DNA of 64,000 bases, from NCBI RefSeq assembly GCF_002127325.2, contig NC_035444.2, positions 34,922,904-34,986,903 of the forward strand, read 5' to 3'. This document shows, piece after piece, positions 35,721 to 50,540 of this stretch. Position 1 is the stretch's first letter. Each line of letters begins with the position of its first letter. This stretch comes from Helianthus annuus. Its lineage: Eukaryota; Streptophyta; Magnoliopsida; Asterales; Asteraceae. A model generated the notes under the pieces. The model was not told the DNA's origin, made no database searches, and was given only the letters and a program-made list of their open reading frames with translations. The translations under genes and the position numbers were made by a program.

Positions 35721-36366
35721 CATTACTAGAAATCTGGCAATTTCTGACCAAAATTTCCGACAAAACAAATTTGGTCGGAAAAATCCGACCCTTTTATGAT
35801 AGAATACCAACAAAAAGAAAAAACAAATTTTAGCAACTACTTTCCAACAATTTACTGACCAATAAAAATATGGTCGGAAATTTAAAGGAAAGTTCGGACG
35901 AAGTTCCGACAAAAAAACAATAAAAGAAAAAACATGTGGTCGGAAAACTTAAATAAATAAAAAATAGAAAAACGTTTGTTATACTACCGATTCCGATAGT
36001 ATACACATACATCCGTATATGTATAATACATATAAGCTGGTAAAATAAAAAATATTTCATGTATAGTTATGGTGCGCAAAGGGGAAACCGAAAAAATAAT
36101 GTTTAGAACTTAAAAACGAAAATAAAAAAAATGGCCGGAAACTAGTCGGAAAATTCCAAACCATTTTCCGACCAAACATTTATATTATTGTTAATATTTG
36201 TTTTTTTAATAATGGTTGATCATGATATTGTACACATACCTACTTATATGTATTGCGTATGAATGTGTGCACTTATATTTGTGCGTATGTGCGTGTGTGT
36301 ATAGGTATGTATGTGTCTCAATGTATACACACATGTATAGTGATGATACAAGCAAGTTTTGAATAA
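35721..36366. mobile_element. CACTA-like terminus with TTCCGACC subterminal repeats
   Basis: CATTACTAGAAATCTGGCAA resembles the CACTACTAGAAAA...GGC start of plant En/Spm elements. Downstream, GGTCGGAAA/TTTCCGACC motifs recur in both orientations (35773, 35871, 35895, 35938, 36132-36180), as in CACTA subterminal regions. No transposase and no opposite end were found. From 35987 the sequence belongs to the 380-bp tandem repeat. Confidence 0.5.
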
Positions 36367-37339
36367 CCGATCCCTAGGGGTGCAAACGAGCCGAGCTACT
36401 CGAGCTCGGCTCGAAAAAAAGCTCAAACGAGCCGAGCTTAAACGAGCTCGAGCCCGAGCCTAAAATCAAGCTCGTTTAGTAAACGAGCCCGAGCTTCGCT
36501 TATCGAGCTCGAGCCGGCTCGCGAGCCTAATCGAGCTTTCTGTTTATATATTTTTTTTATTAATATATTAAACATATATTTAGATAATAATATTTACCAT
36601 TTATATAAATATAAAAAATAACTAAATTATATGTATAATAATAATAATAATTATAATTAATATAAATTAATGGGTAAATTACTTTTTGAGTCCCTGTGTT
36701 TTATGGGTTTTAACTAGTTGAGTCCAAAAGCAAAAAGTTTAACGACCTGAGTCCCTATAAGCATTTTCTTTAACCATTTGAGTCCAAATTTTTAACACTG
36801 TTAGAATTTTTTGGTTAAGTATTGTTAAATGACCAAAATACCCTTATAATTAAAAAATAAAAAAAATCTTTGTCTCTGTTATATGCCCTTATTTCTTTCT
36901 CTCTCTAAATTTTTACCATCATCTCTCCCTCTCATCTTTCTTTCTCACTCTAAACCACCATCAACACCACCACCGTCACCATCATAGCCACAACCACCTC
37001 CGTCTCCAACCACCACCTCAACCACAAACCTCTAGCACACTCTTTGTGCTGGGAACAAATTCGTTTTTGTCAATTATGAGAAGCAGCTGGGCTTTCATTC
37101 TCCTAACAGTAGGAGACTAATCGAACTTATACAGGTAATTGAATATAAATGAGAAGCAGCTGGGCTTTCAAATGTTATATATTTTTTTTCCAATTTTGTT
37201 CTATCTTATGAGAAGCTTAGTCACAGTAGGAGACTAAACCTGAGATGAGGGTTAACAAGCTGAAACTCTTTTAAATACATTACACAGATTGGACGAGAAA
37301 GAACAGGAGCCAGCACCGACCTTCTTTTCAAGCTAACCG

Positions 37340-37570
37340 TCAATTCTCACACCGATTCCAAATTCGATTTCTTCCCTGAATCCTCCAACGCAATAGATCC
37401 AGATCTCGATCGTCTATTTCAAGCTCTTAGATCCAAACCTAAACCTAAAATCTCCGCCGCTCATGAAGATGTAGATGACCTGTTTGCTCGATTCGCTGCT
37501 CTCAGACGTCCTCAAAAGGAGGCGGAGACGAGCGGGAGTGATGGGATAGGACTTGGTGAGACCGGGTAAG
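37340..37570 (+). pseudogene. Captured exon fragment, parent not identified
   Basis: An open plus-strand stretch reads FDFFPESSNAIDPDLDRLFQ, then ALRSKPKPKISAAHEDVDDL, then FARFAALRRPQKEAE. Composition and codon texture are those of a real protein rich in charged residues. I do not recognise the parent. It abuts the WAV2-like fragment head to tail, and the join near 37535 falls in CCTCCTTTTGAGG. Confidence 0.5.
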
Positions 37571-37674
37571 ACGGGGACGTAAACTAGCTTCTCCTGAAAC
37601 GCCACCAGCAACACCATTCCGGCCACCACCATTCCGCCGATGCTGTAGATCACCAAGTTTAAGTACGACACTAT
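37535..37674 (-). pseudogene. Captured N-terminus of a WAV2/BEM46-like alpha/beta hydrolase
   Basis: The minus strand encodes VSYLNLVIYSIGGMVVAGMV then LLVAFQEKLVYVPVLPGLTK and SYPITPARLR. This is the N-terminal membrane segment and start of the hydrolase region of plant WAV2-type proteins, which begin MVSY and are membrane-anchored alpha/beta hydrolases linked to root bending. Here the codon before GTG-TCG-TAC is ATA instead of the expected ATG, so the normal start is lost. Similarity ends after about 50 residues. Identification is from remembered family sequence. Confidence 0.7.
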
Positions 37675-38649
37675 CTCTCCCTCTCTTGATTGATGAATTG
37701 ATGATGATGATGATGCTTTTGTTTATCTGGATCTGTGTAATGTATTTATATATATATTAAAATTAAAATTAAAAGTTTACTGCATTAAAGACTTGTTCTT
37801 TGTATTCATGTGCATATAAGACTTGTACATTGTGTGGAAAAGACCAAATTACCCTCGTAGTTAACAAACTTAGTAGATGGGGTTAGAAATTTGGACTCAA
37901 ATGGTTAAAGAAAATGCTTATAGGGACTCAGGTCGTTAAACTTTTTGCTTTTGGACTCAACTAGTTAAAACCCATAAAACACAGGGACTCAAAAAGTAAT
38001 TTACCCTAAATTAATTAATAAATACTAAACGAGTCGAGCCCGAGCCGAGCTCGAGCTTGAATAATTACCTTCGAGCCGAGCTCGAGCTTTAGAAATAAAG
38101 CTCGAATCGGGGTGAGCTCGAGCTTTCATATGTTAAACGAGCTCGAGCCTGGTCGAGCTCGGGCTCGGCTTGGCTCGTTTACACTCCTACCGATCCCGAT
38201 AGTATACACATACATCCGTATATGTATAATACGTATAAGTTGGTAAAATAAAAAATATTTCATGTATAGTTATGGTGCGCAAAAGAGGGAACTGAAAAAA
38301 TAACGTTTAAAACTCGAAAACAAAAATTAAAAAAGAATGGTCGGAAACTAGTCGGAAACTTCCGACCATTTTCCGACCAAACATTTATATAATTGTTAAT
38401 TTTTTTGTTTTTTAATAATAATTGATGATGATATCATACACATACCTAAGTATATGTATTATGTGTGAATTTGTGCACTTGTATCTATGTGTATGTGTAT
38501 GTGCATGTGTGTATAGGTATGTATGTGTCTCAATGTATACACACATGTATAGTGAAATAGGCAAGTTTTAAGTAACCGATCCCGACAGTATACACATACG
38601 TCCGTATATGTATAATACGTATAAGTTGGTAAAATAAAAAATATTTCAT

Positions 38650-39560
38650 ACGACATGCAAGGCACATGCCAATTACCCCATCAATTTAAAATGTTCATAA
38701 CCTTTTCATATGACATTTGTTTTTTAACAAAATTTCACCATAATAACAAACGTTTTTTATCTTTAATATGAGTATGAAATTGTTTTATAAAAATAAAATA
38801 AAAAATTCATTTTTACTGGGTTTTCTTTGTATTGTGTTAAATGTTCTCGTCATTGTGTCTTTCAACTGGGTTTTGGTCCTTACGTTTTTTACTAAGGTTT
38901 CTATACATTGTGTTATTATCAAAACTTATAACACACTGTTAATTTGGGTTATGTCCATTGTGTTTTTATTAGAACCTATAACACAATGTAGGACACAATG
39001 AAGATAATGTTATATTTGGGTTTTCTATACATTGTGTTATAGGTTCTAGTCATTGTGTTTATTATGTTATCAATTGTATTTTAATCTGTTGTCCATTGTG
39101 TTGTTGTTTTGTTGTGCATTGTGTTTTAATCCGTTGTTCATTGTGTTTTAGTCTGTTGTACATTGTGTTTTATTCTTCTGTTTATTATGTCTTTTATCTG
39201 ATGTCATCAATTGTGTTTTTAGTTTGATATTCATTGTCTTTAGTTTACTGTCCATTGTGTCTTTTATCTGTTATCAGTTGTGTTTTTAGTTTGTACTCAT
39301 TGTGTTTTGCGTTATGTCCATTGTGTAATACGCAACTGGGTTTTCTCATTGTGTTTTATGTTATGTCCATTGTGTAATACGCAGTTGGGTTTTCGAATTT
39401 TTATTTTAAAGTATAACAATAGGGTACTCATATTAAAGATAAAAAAACGCTCGATTTTATGGTATAATATTTTTTTTAAAAAAACAAATGACGATATAAA
39501 AAAGTTACGGACGTTTAAAAAATAGGGGGAAATAGCATGTGACTTGCATGTGGATAATGT
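38650..39560. mobile_element. Inverted-repeat element with TTGTGTTTTA minisatellite core
   Basis: Arms at 38655-38790 and 39400-39550 are inverted copies (TTCATAACCTTTTCATATGAC..., GTTTTTTATCTTTAATATGAG against its complement). They match the arm of the element at 4651-5466, including CATGCAAGGCACATG. The core 38830-39390 is a minisatellite of CATTGTGTTTTAGTCTGTTG-type units. Borders are approximate and no target duplication was found. Confidence 0.55.
38830..39390. repeat. Minisatellite, unit about 20-24 bp (CATTGTGTTTTA...)
   Basis: About 20 diverged units built on TCCATTGTGTTTT with variable spacers; two longer units near 39310-39395 are nearly identical (TTATGTCCATTGTGTAATAC). It forms the core of the inverted-repeat element at 38650. 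Confidence 0.8.
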
Positions 39561-39747
39561 TTATGTTCTCTTTAACAAAATTACCTTTCCCACTTGGATC
39601 TTTTTTGGACATTTGTCACTCTATAGTGGCTTCTTACACTTCTTATTTTTAAAGTTCTTCGTATTATAACTCAACCCATAAAACATAAACTTATATCTTA
39701 GACTTATTTAAAACTACTATTAAACCCATAAGGTATACTCATTTTAG

Positions 39748-39751
39748 TTTA

Positions 39752-39806
<55 letters not shown>
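39748..39806. repeat. (AAT)n microsatellite at the Helitron 5' junction
   Basis: AAT run of about 55 bp ending ...AATAATACTAA immediately before the TC of the proposed Helitron. A second AAT run lies at the other end. Confidence 0.9.
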
Positions 39807-39808
<2 letters not shown>

Positions 39809-40239
39809 AATCTATACTTTTTATAAAACGAGAAAACCAAGTGACATAAGAAAAGCTGTGGTGGCAGCCATAGAGACTGTCAAATAAGTCTTTTCTTATG
39901 TCATTACCGAATCATAAACCTTAATATATAAAATCACTTTAATTTTCAAAGGTCTGGCCCACATCTATACTTTCAAAAGTCTGTCCATTATTAAAAATTT
40001 AAACATCTGCCCACATACAAAAGGGCAGCTGTTTATACACACTTCAAACCTCTACCCATAGCTTCTACCCATATTCAAAATTTAAAATCCTACCTCCAAA
40101 TTCAAAATTCAAACTACATATGAATCTGGCTCCCTATAAATAACATATATGAATTTGGCTCCACATTCAAATTTCAATTTATCTCTCTCAATCATATTTG
40201 TGATCATATCTCTCTCACTCAAATGCATAGCTCTCATGA

Positions 40240-41310
40240 TTGAGCCGGTTAATCTTCGATTACAGTTCTTTGTTTGAACATTTGTTGACTCTGTTTACAC
40301 ATTATCCTTTCAATATCATTGTTCCAATATCATTGTTCCAACATCGTTGTTTCATTGAAGCTCTGTTTCACACATCAACGTTTCACCTCAGCTCTTCTTA
40401 TGTCACTTGGTTTTCTCTTTTTATAGAAAGTATAGATAGATTGTTACAGAATGCAGAATTTCCATATTCAGTCTGTTCATCTCCGATTACAGCTTTTTGT
40501 TCTTCACATAGTTTTTCCAACATCATTGTTGCAACATCGTGGAGAGTATGTTTTTTAGGTAATTTTGAATCTTAAATTTTGAACTGATCTATTCTAATTC
40601 TCGCTTTATATTTCAGCCTAATCAGAGTTGTTTAAAATTCAAACAATCAGTTGCGGGTTATTTTAGGTTTGTGGATTCTTTTAAACTGTTGATATATGTT
40701 GATAATATTTATTTTAAGGTGTTGATATATTTCAGCTTAGTTTTTCTCGAGCGAGCAGTGGGAAATTCTTCTGCACTATTCTTGAAGTCTGATGTAGGAG
40801 AGTGGAGGACTTCATGAAGCAATCCGATGCTACTCCAGGTTTTCTTGTATTTATTATCACTGATGATGTCGATTTTATATATTAGTTCTTCATTAGGCCA
40901 GTTGTGTTCCAACTTTGTTTTTTGAGAGGACAGGTTTTTAAAACACAATTCTTGATGTTTTTAAAATACATCTTTATAATAGATGAAGAAGTTAATGGTA
41001 ATTATGATAGCCTGTTTTTTTATTTTTTTTTTGTTCTTTCGGTTTCTTGATATTTACTTTTTAGTTTTCCCATGAAAACTTATTTTTGAAAGGCTTTGCA
41101 TTAAATGTCTGCTGTTTTGAAATATATGAATTTATATGTTTATATTAAATGTACACGTTTTTGCCTCCTAGATTAGTTTAATGGTACGGTGAAATTTAAG
41201 TCTGACCTTTGGGCTGTTAGCTATTTCACTATATAATATGCTTGTCAGTTCATCTGTTTTTCATCATGTTTTACTATCATAATATCCTTCTTTTACATCA
41301 GACTTGAAGA
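40240..41310 (+). other. Helitron 5' segment, possible captured leader
   Basis: TATA-like CTATAAATAACA lies near 40134-40145, followed by TC-rich DNA and a short frame at 40240-40575 of uncertain value, ending in a plausible donor (TTAGGTAATT). Non-coding sequence with intron-like T-rich stretches continues to 41310. Nothing is recognised at the protein level. Confidence 0.3.
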
Positions 41311-41325
41311 AATATACAAGTTAAA

Positions 41326-41649
41326 ATGTCATTATACCCTTCTACAGACTCTGATGATTTAAAGTATCGCTTTATCAAGCAAGTTGTGGATCAAATATAT
41401 GAGGATAGGGCTACTCTTCAAGAGCTGAAGAGGTGTTTTGATGGACTGCATCTTGGTCTGTTTACGAGAGACCAAGTGTCCAGAAACCTGATGGTGATGC
41501 CTTCAACTGTCGTACGCAACCTTTGTGTTGTCAGTAATATAGAGTGCGGAGATAGAGACTTGGAGTTCATGGCGACGCTCAAAGATATACATAGAGAAGT
41601 TCGGTACTCGATGGAGTTGAAGCTAAAATTTCTTAGTTTTTGCTGTTAG
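41326..41649 (+). CDS. Unrecognised 107-residue frame inside the Helitron
   Basis: The frame from ATG at 41326 reads KYRFIKQVVDQIYEDRATLQ, ELKRCFDGLHLGLFTRDQVS and DLEFMATLKDIHREVRYSME. It has mixed charged and hydrophobic content, predicted mostly helical, without low complexity. I do not recognise a family. The stop (TAG, 41647-41649) falls at the start of a 212-bp tandem repeat, so the C-terminus may be truncated. Possibly a captured exon or a decayed Helitron gene. Confidence 0.35.
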   Translation: MSLYPSTDSDDLKYRFIKQVVDQIYEDRATLQELKRCFDGLHLGLFTRDQVSRNLMVMPSTVVRNLCVVSNIECGDRDLEFMATLKDIHREVRYSMELKLKFLSFCC

Positions 41650-42069
41650 ATTATTAAATTTCGTTATTCAATACTCGATGTAATTGTTGATCTATCCTCG
41701 TATGCCATAGATAAATTTTAATTCTATTAATCTTTGTGGAGCATTTTATTTTTACTAATTTTAGTAACAACAGTTGTTAGAGTTGATATTTGCTATTGTA
41801 AAGGTCTGTTAAAGTTAAATTTTCTCAAAAGAGAACCACTGCTTGAAATCATTGTCTTTAGATTATTAAATTTCGTTGTTCAGTGTTCGATGTAATTGTT
41901 GATCTATTGTCATATGTCATAGATAAATTTTAATACTATTAATCTTTGTAGAGCATTTTATTTTTACTAATTTTAGCATCAACAGTTGTTAGAGTTGATA
42001 ACTGCTATTGTAAAGGTCTGTTAAAATTAAATTTTGCCAAAAGAGAAGAACTGCGTGGAATCATCGTAT
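41646..42069. repeat. 212-bp tandem duplication
   Basis: TTAGATTATTAAATTTCGTT begins at 41646 and again at 41858. Both units run through ATGTAATTGTTGATCTAT, GAGCATTTTATTTTTACTAA and AACAGTTGTTAGAGTTGATA to CAAAAGAGAA. Differences are scattered substitutions. Confidence 0.9.
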
Positions 42070-42989
42070 GTTGATGATTAAAGCATTATAATGTCTTCAG
42101 AACATCAAAAATCCATTCTTAAAAAATAGCTATTTTTAAAAAAATTGTCAAAAATCTTTAAAAGTCTGTTGAAAACAACTGTTTGGCTAAAGATTCATCC
42201 ATTGCTGAAAGGTATTGTCTGTTCTCATAATTTCTGTTTTATGTAACGACTGTTGAGTTGCTACTATTGCCAACATATGTTATTGCCAACATCGGTTTCC
42301 AAAGAATTGTCAATCATTAACACAACAGAAGTTCTGAACATCTGTTATTGCCCAACAGATCTTTGTAAAATGTCTTCAGAACATCAAAAGGCCATTCTTA
42401 AAAAATAGTTATTTTTTAAATATTTTTAAAAACTCTTAAAAGTTGCATCATAATCATAAGTCTTAATATATAAATCAATTTAAAACTAATCATCAGTGTT
42501 TTCATAGTATTTGTTGATGTTTTGAATCAACTTCTGTTTGGATAAAAATTCATCCACTGCTGAAAGGTATTGTCTGTTTTAATAAGTTCTTATCCTAGCG
42601 ACTGTTGATTTACCACTGTTTACTACATTTGTGTCCGATGAAGTGGTAGAAGCCTGTGTTTGCCATGTAGAGTATTGTTGATGTTTAAATAAAGAGGTTT
42701 TTTTTGTTTTAAATTTTTTATGACAGAGGTTTAAAATTTGTCCTTTCGGTTTCTTGATATTTAATTTTATAGTTTTCCCATGAAAATTTATTTTTTTAAA
42801 TGTTTTGCATTAAATGGCTGCTGATATTTAATATCAATTTATTTGTTTATATTAAAAGTCTGTTGAAAACAACTATTTTCCAAACCTGTGTTTGACTAAA
42901 AATTCAACAGACTGCTGAAGGGTATTGTCTGTTCTCATAGGTTCTGTTTAATCTAAGGACTGCTGACTTACAATTGTTGCCTAACATCT
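42070..42989. other. Helitron interior, repeat-rich, left of the gypsy insertion
   Basis: Diverged repeats: GTCTTCAGAACATCAAAA occurs near 42091 and 42371; GAAAGGTATTGTCTGTTCTC or variants near 42208, 42564 and 42916; and 42735-42860 resembles 41030-41150. ACATCTGTTATTGCCCAACA motifs recur, and the last of these is split by the gypsy element at 42990. No gene seen. Confidence 0.6.
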
Positions 42990-44496
42990 TGTAACAACCC
43001 GACTTTTTGAAGTCAAATTACAAGTCAAAGTCAAAGTCAAGGGAAGAAAGATTGCTAATCAGATCTGTCATTCCTTACTTAATTATTACTTGTACTCTCC
43101 GACTCGATAATCGATACTTTAGCTTACGCTACTTTAGTTGTATTATGTGGAGTAAATGCAATAAACGCAATTAAACGCTAATCTACTTAAAGCTAATCAC
43201 ATCGCTATCGCATCGCAACTCGAATTACAGGTTCTGGATATTGTTTTACGTGTGTGTGCTATTATGTGTTACTTGTGCGTGTTTATATTTGTTTTGGGAT
43301 GATAATCGCAAACGCAATCGCAACTCTATCACAACGCAATCTCATCGCGAACTAGAAACGCAAGGTTACTTATGTTGTTGTATGTTAGTTAGGTTATTTG
43401 TGTAACTGTTTTTTAATACTATCGCATTGCTTACTCGCAACGCAACGCAACGCTCAACTCACGAAACGAAAAGTCGGAAACTAACTCGCATAAGTCATCC
43501 GATCGAAGGACCATTCGATCAAATGGTCATCCGTTCGGATGATCATCCGATCGGAAGGCCCTCCGATCGAATCACTCCCACTGCCTTTCTCCTCTTTCCC
43601 CTATAAATACTCACCTGTCACGTCACTGTCCATGATGTGATAGCTCTCCTCTGATCCTTCGCATTCTCAGACACTTTTCTCTCGATTCCTCGCGATTCTC
43701 GTAAGTTTCCAACTTAAATCTTGTATTCCTTGATCTACACACACTTTCTCACCATTTTCACAACAAATCTCAACTTTTCACCATGAAATCTGTGGATTTG
43801 GGCTGTTCTAGGATGATGTCATCATGGGTTCTCATGAACACCAAGGTGTGACCTCATTCCACCAAGAACAACTCAGATCTAAGGGATTTAGACATGTTTA
43901 AACACTGATTTCGTCATATTCTAAACATTTAACAACTAGATTCAACTTTTCTTCAAACTTTCTCTACTTTTCACTTTAAACCGATGGGATCCGAGCTCGG
44001 TCAGGCCTTCTACTCATCTTCTAATGAAGGGCCGATCAGAGAATGGATTACCATCAAAGAGACAACCGATTCATGGGTTAGACATGGAGCACCGTCATGA
44101 ACAGCGGGTTCGGATCGAACGGGGTGGTTACCGTCCGACTGGATGAGTTGGACATGATGAGGTTTCAGTTGTTTAACACGTGGTCACATCGTCTATGTCA
44201 AACCACAAACTTTTAACTTAACCAATTTTACGAGTTTTCAAGACGGAGCAGGTTACCCGAACGAATCGCCGTCCGATCGGATTGCCATCCGATCGAATGA
44301 CGATCCTAGCAGGTGACTTGTGATTTTCAACACTTAAGAAATTTCACAAAACTTCGAAGAAGATCAGTTTCAACGAACCGCCATCCGACCGAACGGCCAT
44401 CCATCCGGATGACCATCCGGCCGGATGACCTGATTTGTAGAAACACTTCTCTAATTACAAAATACTACAACGAAAACTTCAAAGTTCACATCATAC
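42990..44496 (+). repeat. 5' LTR of gypsy element B, 3' part deleted
   Basis: It begins TGTAACAACCCGAC after target duplication CATCT (42985-42989) and matches 48065-49595. TATA box CTATAAATAC is at 43601-43610. After about 44496 the LTR breaks off. A 17-bp LTR scrap (CTAACCGCTCTGCATGT, 44515-44531, matching 49917-49933) then joins directly to gag, removing the LTR end, the primer site and most of gag. Confidence 0.9.
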
Positions 44497-44528
44497 AAAT
44501 CTCTAATCAGATCTCTAACCGCTCTGCA

Positions 44529-48031
<3,503 letters not shown>

Positions 48032-48039
48032 TTTCGGGA

Positions 48040-48064
48040 CGAAATTCCCTACAGTAGGGGACGC
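48040..48064 (+). promoter_or_regulatory. Polypurine tract region of gypsy element B
   Basis: After the pol stop comes CGGGACGAAATTCCCTACAG followed by TAGGGGACGC and then TGTAAC of the 3' LTR. The same arrangement precedes the 3' LTR of element A. Confidence 0.7.
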
Positions 48065-50535
48065 TGTAACAACCCGACTTTTTGAAGTCAAATTACAAGT
48101 CAAAGTCAAAGTCAAAGTCAAAGGAAGAAAAGATTGCTAATCAGATATGTCATTCCTTGCTTAATTATTACTTGTACTCTCCGACTCGATAATCGATACC
48201 TTAGCTTACGCTACTTTAGTTGTATTATGTGGAGTAAATGCAACAAACACAATTAAACGCTAATCTACTTAACGCTAATCACATCGCTATCGCATCGCAA
48301 CTCGAATTACAGGTTCTGGATATTGTTTTACGTGTGTGTGCTATTATGTGTTATTTGTGCGTGTTTATATTTGTTTTGGGATGGTAATCGCAAACGCAAT
48401 CGCAACTCTATCACAACGCAATCTCATCGCGAACTGGAAACGCAAGGTTACTTATGTTGTTGTATGTTAGTTAGGTTATTTGTGTAACTATTGTTTAATA
48501 CTATCGCATCGCTTGCTCGCAATGCAACGCTCAACGCACGAAACGAAAAATCGAAAACTAAATCGCATAAGTCATCCGATCGAAGGACCATTCGATCGAA
48601 TGGTCATCCGTCTGGATCATCATCCGATCAGATGGCCATCCGTTCGGAAGGCCCTCCGATCGAATCACTCCCATCGCCTTTCTTCTCTTTCCCCTATAAA
48701 TACTCACCTGTCACCTCACTGTTCATGATGTGACAGCTCTCCTCCGACCCTTCACATTCTCAGCCACTTTTCTCTCGTTTCCTCGCGATTCTTGTAAGTT
48801 TCCAACTCAAATCTTGTACTTCCTTGATCTACACACACTTCCTCACCATTTTCACCAAAAAATCTCAACTTTTCACCATGAAATCTGTGGATTTGGGCTG
48901 TTCTAGGTTGATGTCATCATATGGGTTCTCATGAATACCAAGGTGTGACCTCATTCCACCAAGAACAACTCAGATCTAAGGGATTTCGACGTTTTTAAAC
49001 ACCGATTTCGTCATACTCTAAACATTTGACAACTAGATTTAACTATTCTTCAAAATTTCTCTACTTTTCACTTTAAACCGATGGGAACTGAGCTCGGTCA
49101 GGCCTTCTACTCATCTTCTAGTGAAGGGCCAGTCTGAGAATGGATTACCATCAAAGAGAAAACCGATTCACGGGTTGGACATGGAGCACCGTCATGAACA
49201 GCGGGTTCGGATCGAACGGGTGGTTCCCGTCCGTCCGGATGAGTTGGACCTGATGAGGTTTCAGTTGTTTAACACGTGGTCACATTATCTTGGTCAAACC
49301 ACAAACTTTTAACTTAACCAATTTTACGAGTTTTCAAGACGGAGCAGGTTACCCGAATGAATCGCCGTCCAATTGGATTGCCATCCGATCGAATGACGAT
49401 CCTACCAGATGACTTGTGATTTTCAACACTTAAGCAATTTCACAAAACTTCGAAGAAGATCAGTTTCAACGAACCGCCATCCGACCGAACGGCTATCCGT
49501 CCGGATGACCATCCAACCTGATGACCTGATTTGTAGAAACACTTCTCTAATTACAAAATGCTACAATGAAAACTTCAAAGTTCACATCATACACAAACAC
49601 ATCCTTCCCAAACGAATGACCTCCGACCGAATGGTCATCTGTCCGGATGACCATTCGTCCAGATGGTCATCCGATCGGATCCCAATCCGTTCCCCACTTC
49701 ACTCCGACGCACCGTTTTACGCACTGTTCAACGCTTATACTGTGGTATTGTGTTCAGGCTAATCTCTCAGCGCTCCCTTCAATCCAAGACTGTGTTTACT
49801 CGTTAAACACGATCTGTGGGTATACTCGATCCCTTTTCGCTTTAAGCACATTTGGGTGTTACATACGTTACCTATATTAAATCACATCGATCACACCACG
49901 CAAACACTTTTATACGCTAACCGCTCTGCATGTTATACGTGTTATTCGATTAATGCTTGTATGTTATTTTTACACAGTGATTGTTGCCTGACACCTTAGC
50001 AACGATAGTACTATAGTTTGGACTCAGCACCTGTCGTGGACAGGAGTCGTAAAGGGCTTTTCTTCACGTGTCACAGTGGTGATATGTGTTGCGCATTCTA
50101 CAACTCGCAACGATGTCTTTGCATATTTCATTGTCGATAACCTACTTGCTTCACATTACTACGTGTTACATGCTGGTTATGCGTAAATCGCTTTCGCTAC
50201 TATTATACTATTAAACTTGTATTCTCACCTTTACACTATGTGTATTGACTTTATTTTAACGTATGTGACAGGTGTTCAGGATGCTTGCTTTAATTGCTGG
50301 ATGTCATGGAATCAAGCTAGGGGAGTCTAGAAACAAACTAAATAATTTTTAGTTGTCGGAACAATGTTTTGTCTTTGAGACTATGTCTGTAATAACTGTT
50401 CTACTTTATATATTCATGGTATGGGACGTGAATGCTAAATATATGGTAATTAAATAGTTGTTATGGATTCTCCTGGACAATCTGTTTCGCTCAGTGTCGC
50501 GCCCCGATGTTTCCGCCATCGGTTGGGGTGTGACA
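48065..50535 (+). repeat. 3' LTR of gypsy element B (2471 bp, complete)
   Basis: Starts TGTAACAACCCGAC and ends GGGGTGTGACA. TATA box at 48695-48702. Clusters of short palindromic motifs around CCGATCGG/CCGTCCGG lie at 48575-48665 (just upstream of TATA), 49470-49530 and 49610-49690. The start contains a GTCAAA repeat one unit longer than in the 5' copy. Confidence 0.92.
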
Positions 50536-50540
50536 CATCT

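Larger units (their letters stand above)
36672..38006. mobile_element. Pack-MULE carrying two host-gene fragments
   Basis: Ends GGGTAAATTACTTTTTGAGT and its complement, TIRs of about 150 bp, and a perfect 9-bp target duplication TAAATTAAT at 36663-36671 and 38007-38015. The core (about 36940-37750) has exon-like GC content and two gene pieces on opposite strands: an unidentified plus-strand piece (37340-37570) and a WAV2-like minus-strand piece (37535-37674). No transposase is present. Confidence 0.85.
36375..38189. mobile_element. hAT-type MITE containing a nested Pack-MULE
   Basis: TIRs TAGGGGTGCAAACGAGCCGA and, from the right end, TAGGAGTGTAAACGAGCC. The perfect 8-bp target duplication CCGATCCC is at 36367-36374 and 38190-38197. 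Internally it is rich in GAGCTCGAGC/CGAGCCGAGC palindromic blocks on both arms. Without the nested element it would be about 470 bp and non-coding. Confidence 0.85.
35987..38649. repeat. 380-bp tandem repeat, 2.2 units, split by a transposon
   Basis: Unit 1 spans 35987-36366, unit 2 38190-38575, and a partial unit 3 38576-38649. Each starts CCGAT(C/T)CCGATAGTATAC or a variant and contains CGTATATGTATAATAC, TATGGTGCGCAAA and CTAGTCGGAAA. The hAT element at 36375-38189 sits exactly at the start of unit 2, whose first 8 bp became its target duplication. Confidence 0.85.

Noticed and set aside
48480..49880. Several 60-117 residue frames in the 3' LTR of element B
   Set aside because: They are chance frames created by the CCGATCGG-type repeats and have equivalents only as LTR copies, with no protein-like motifs.
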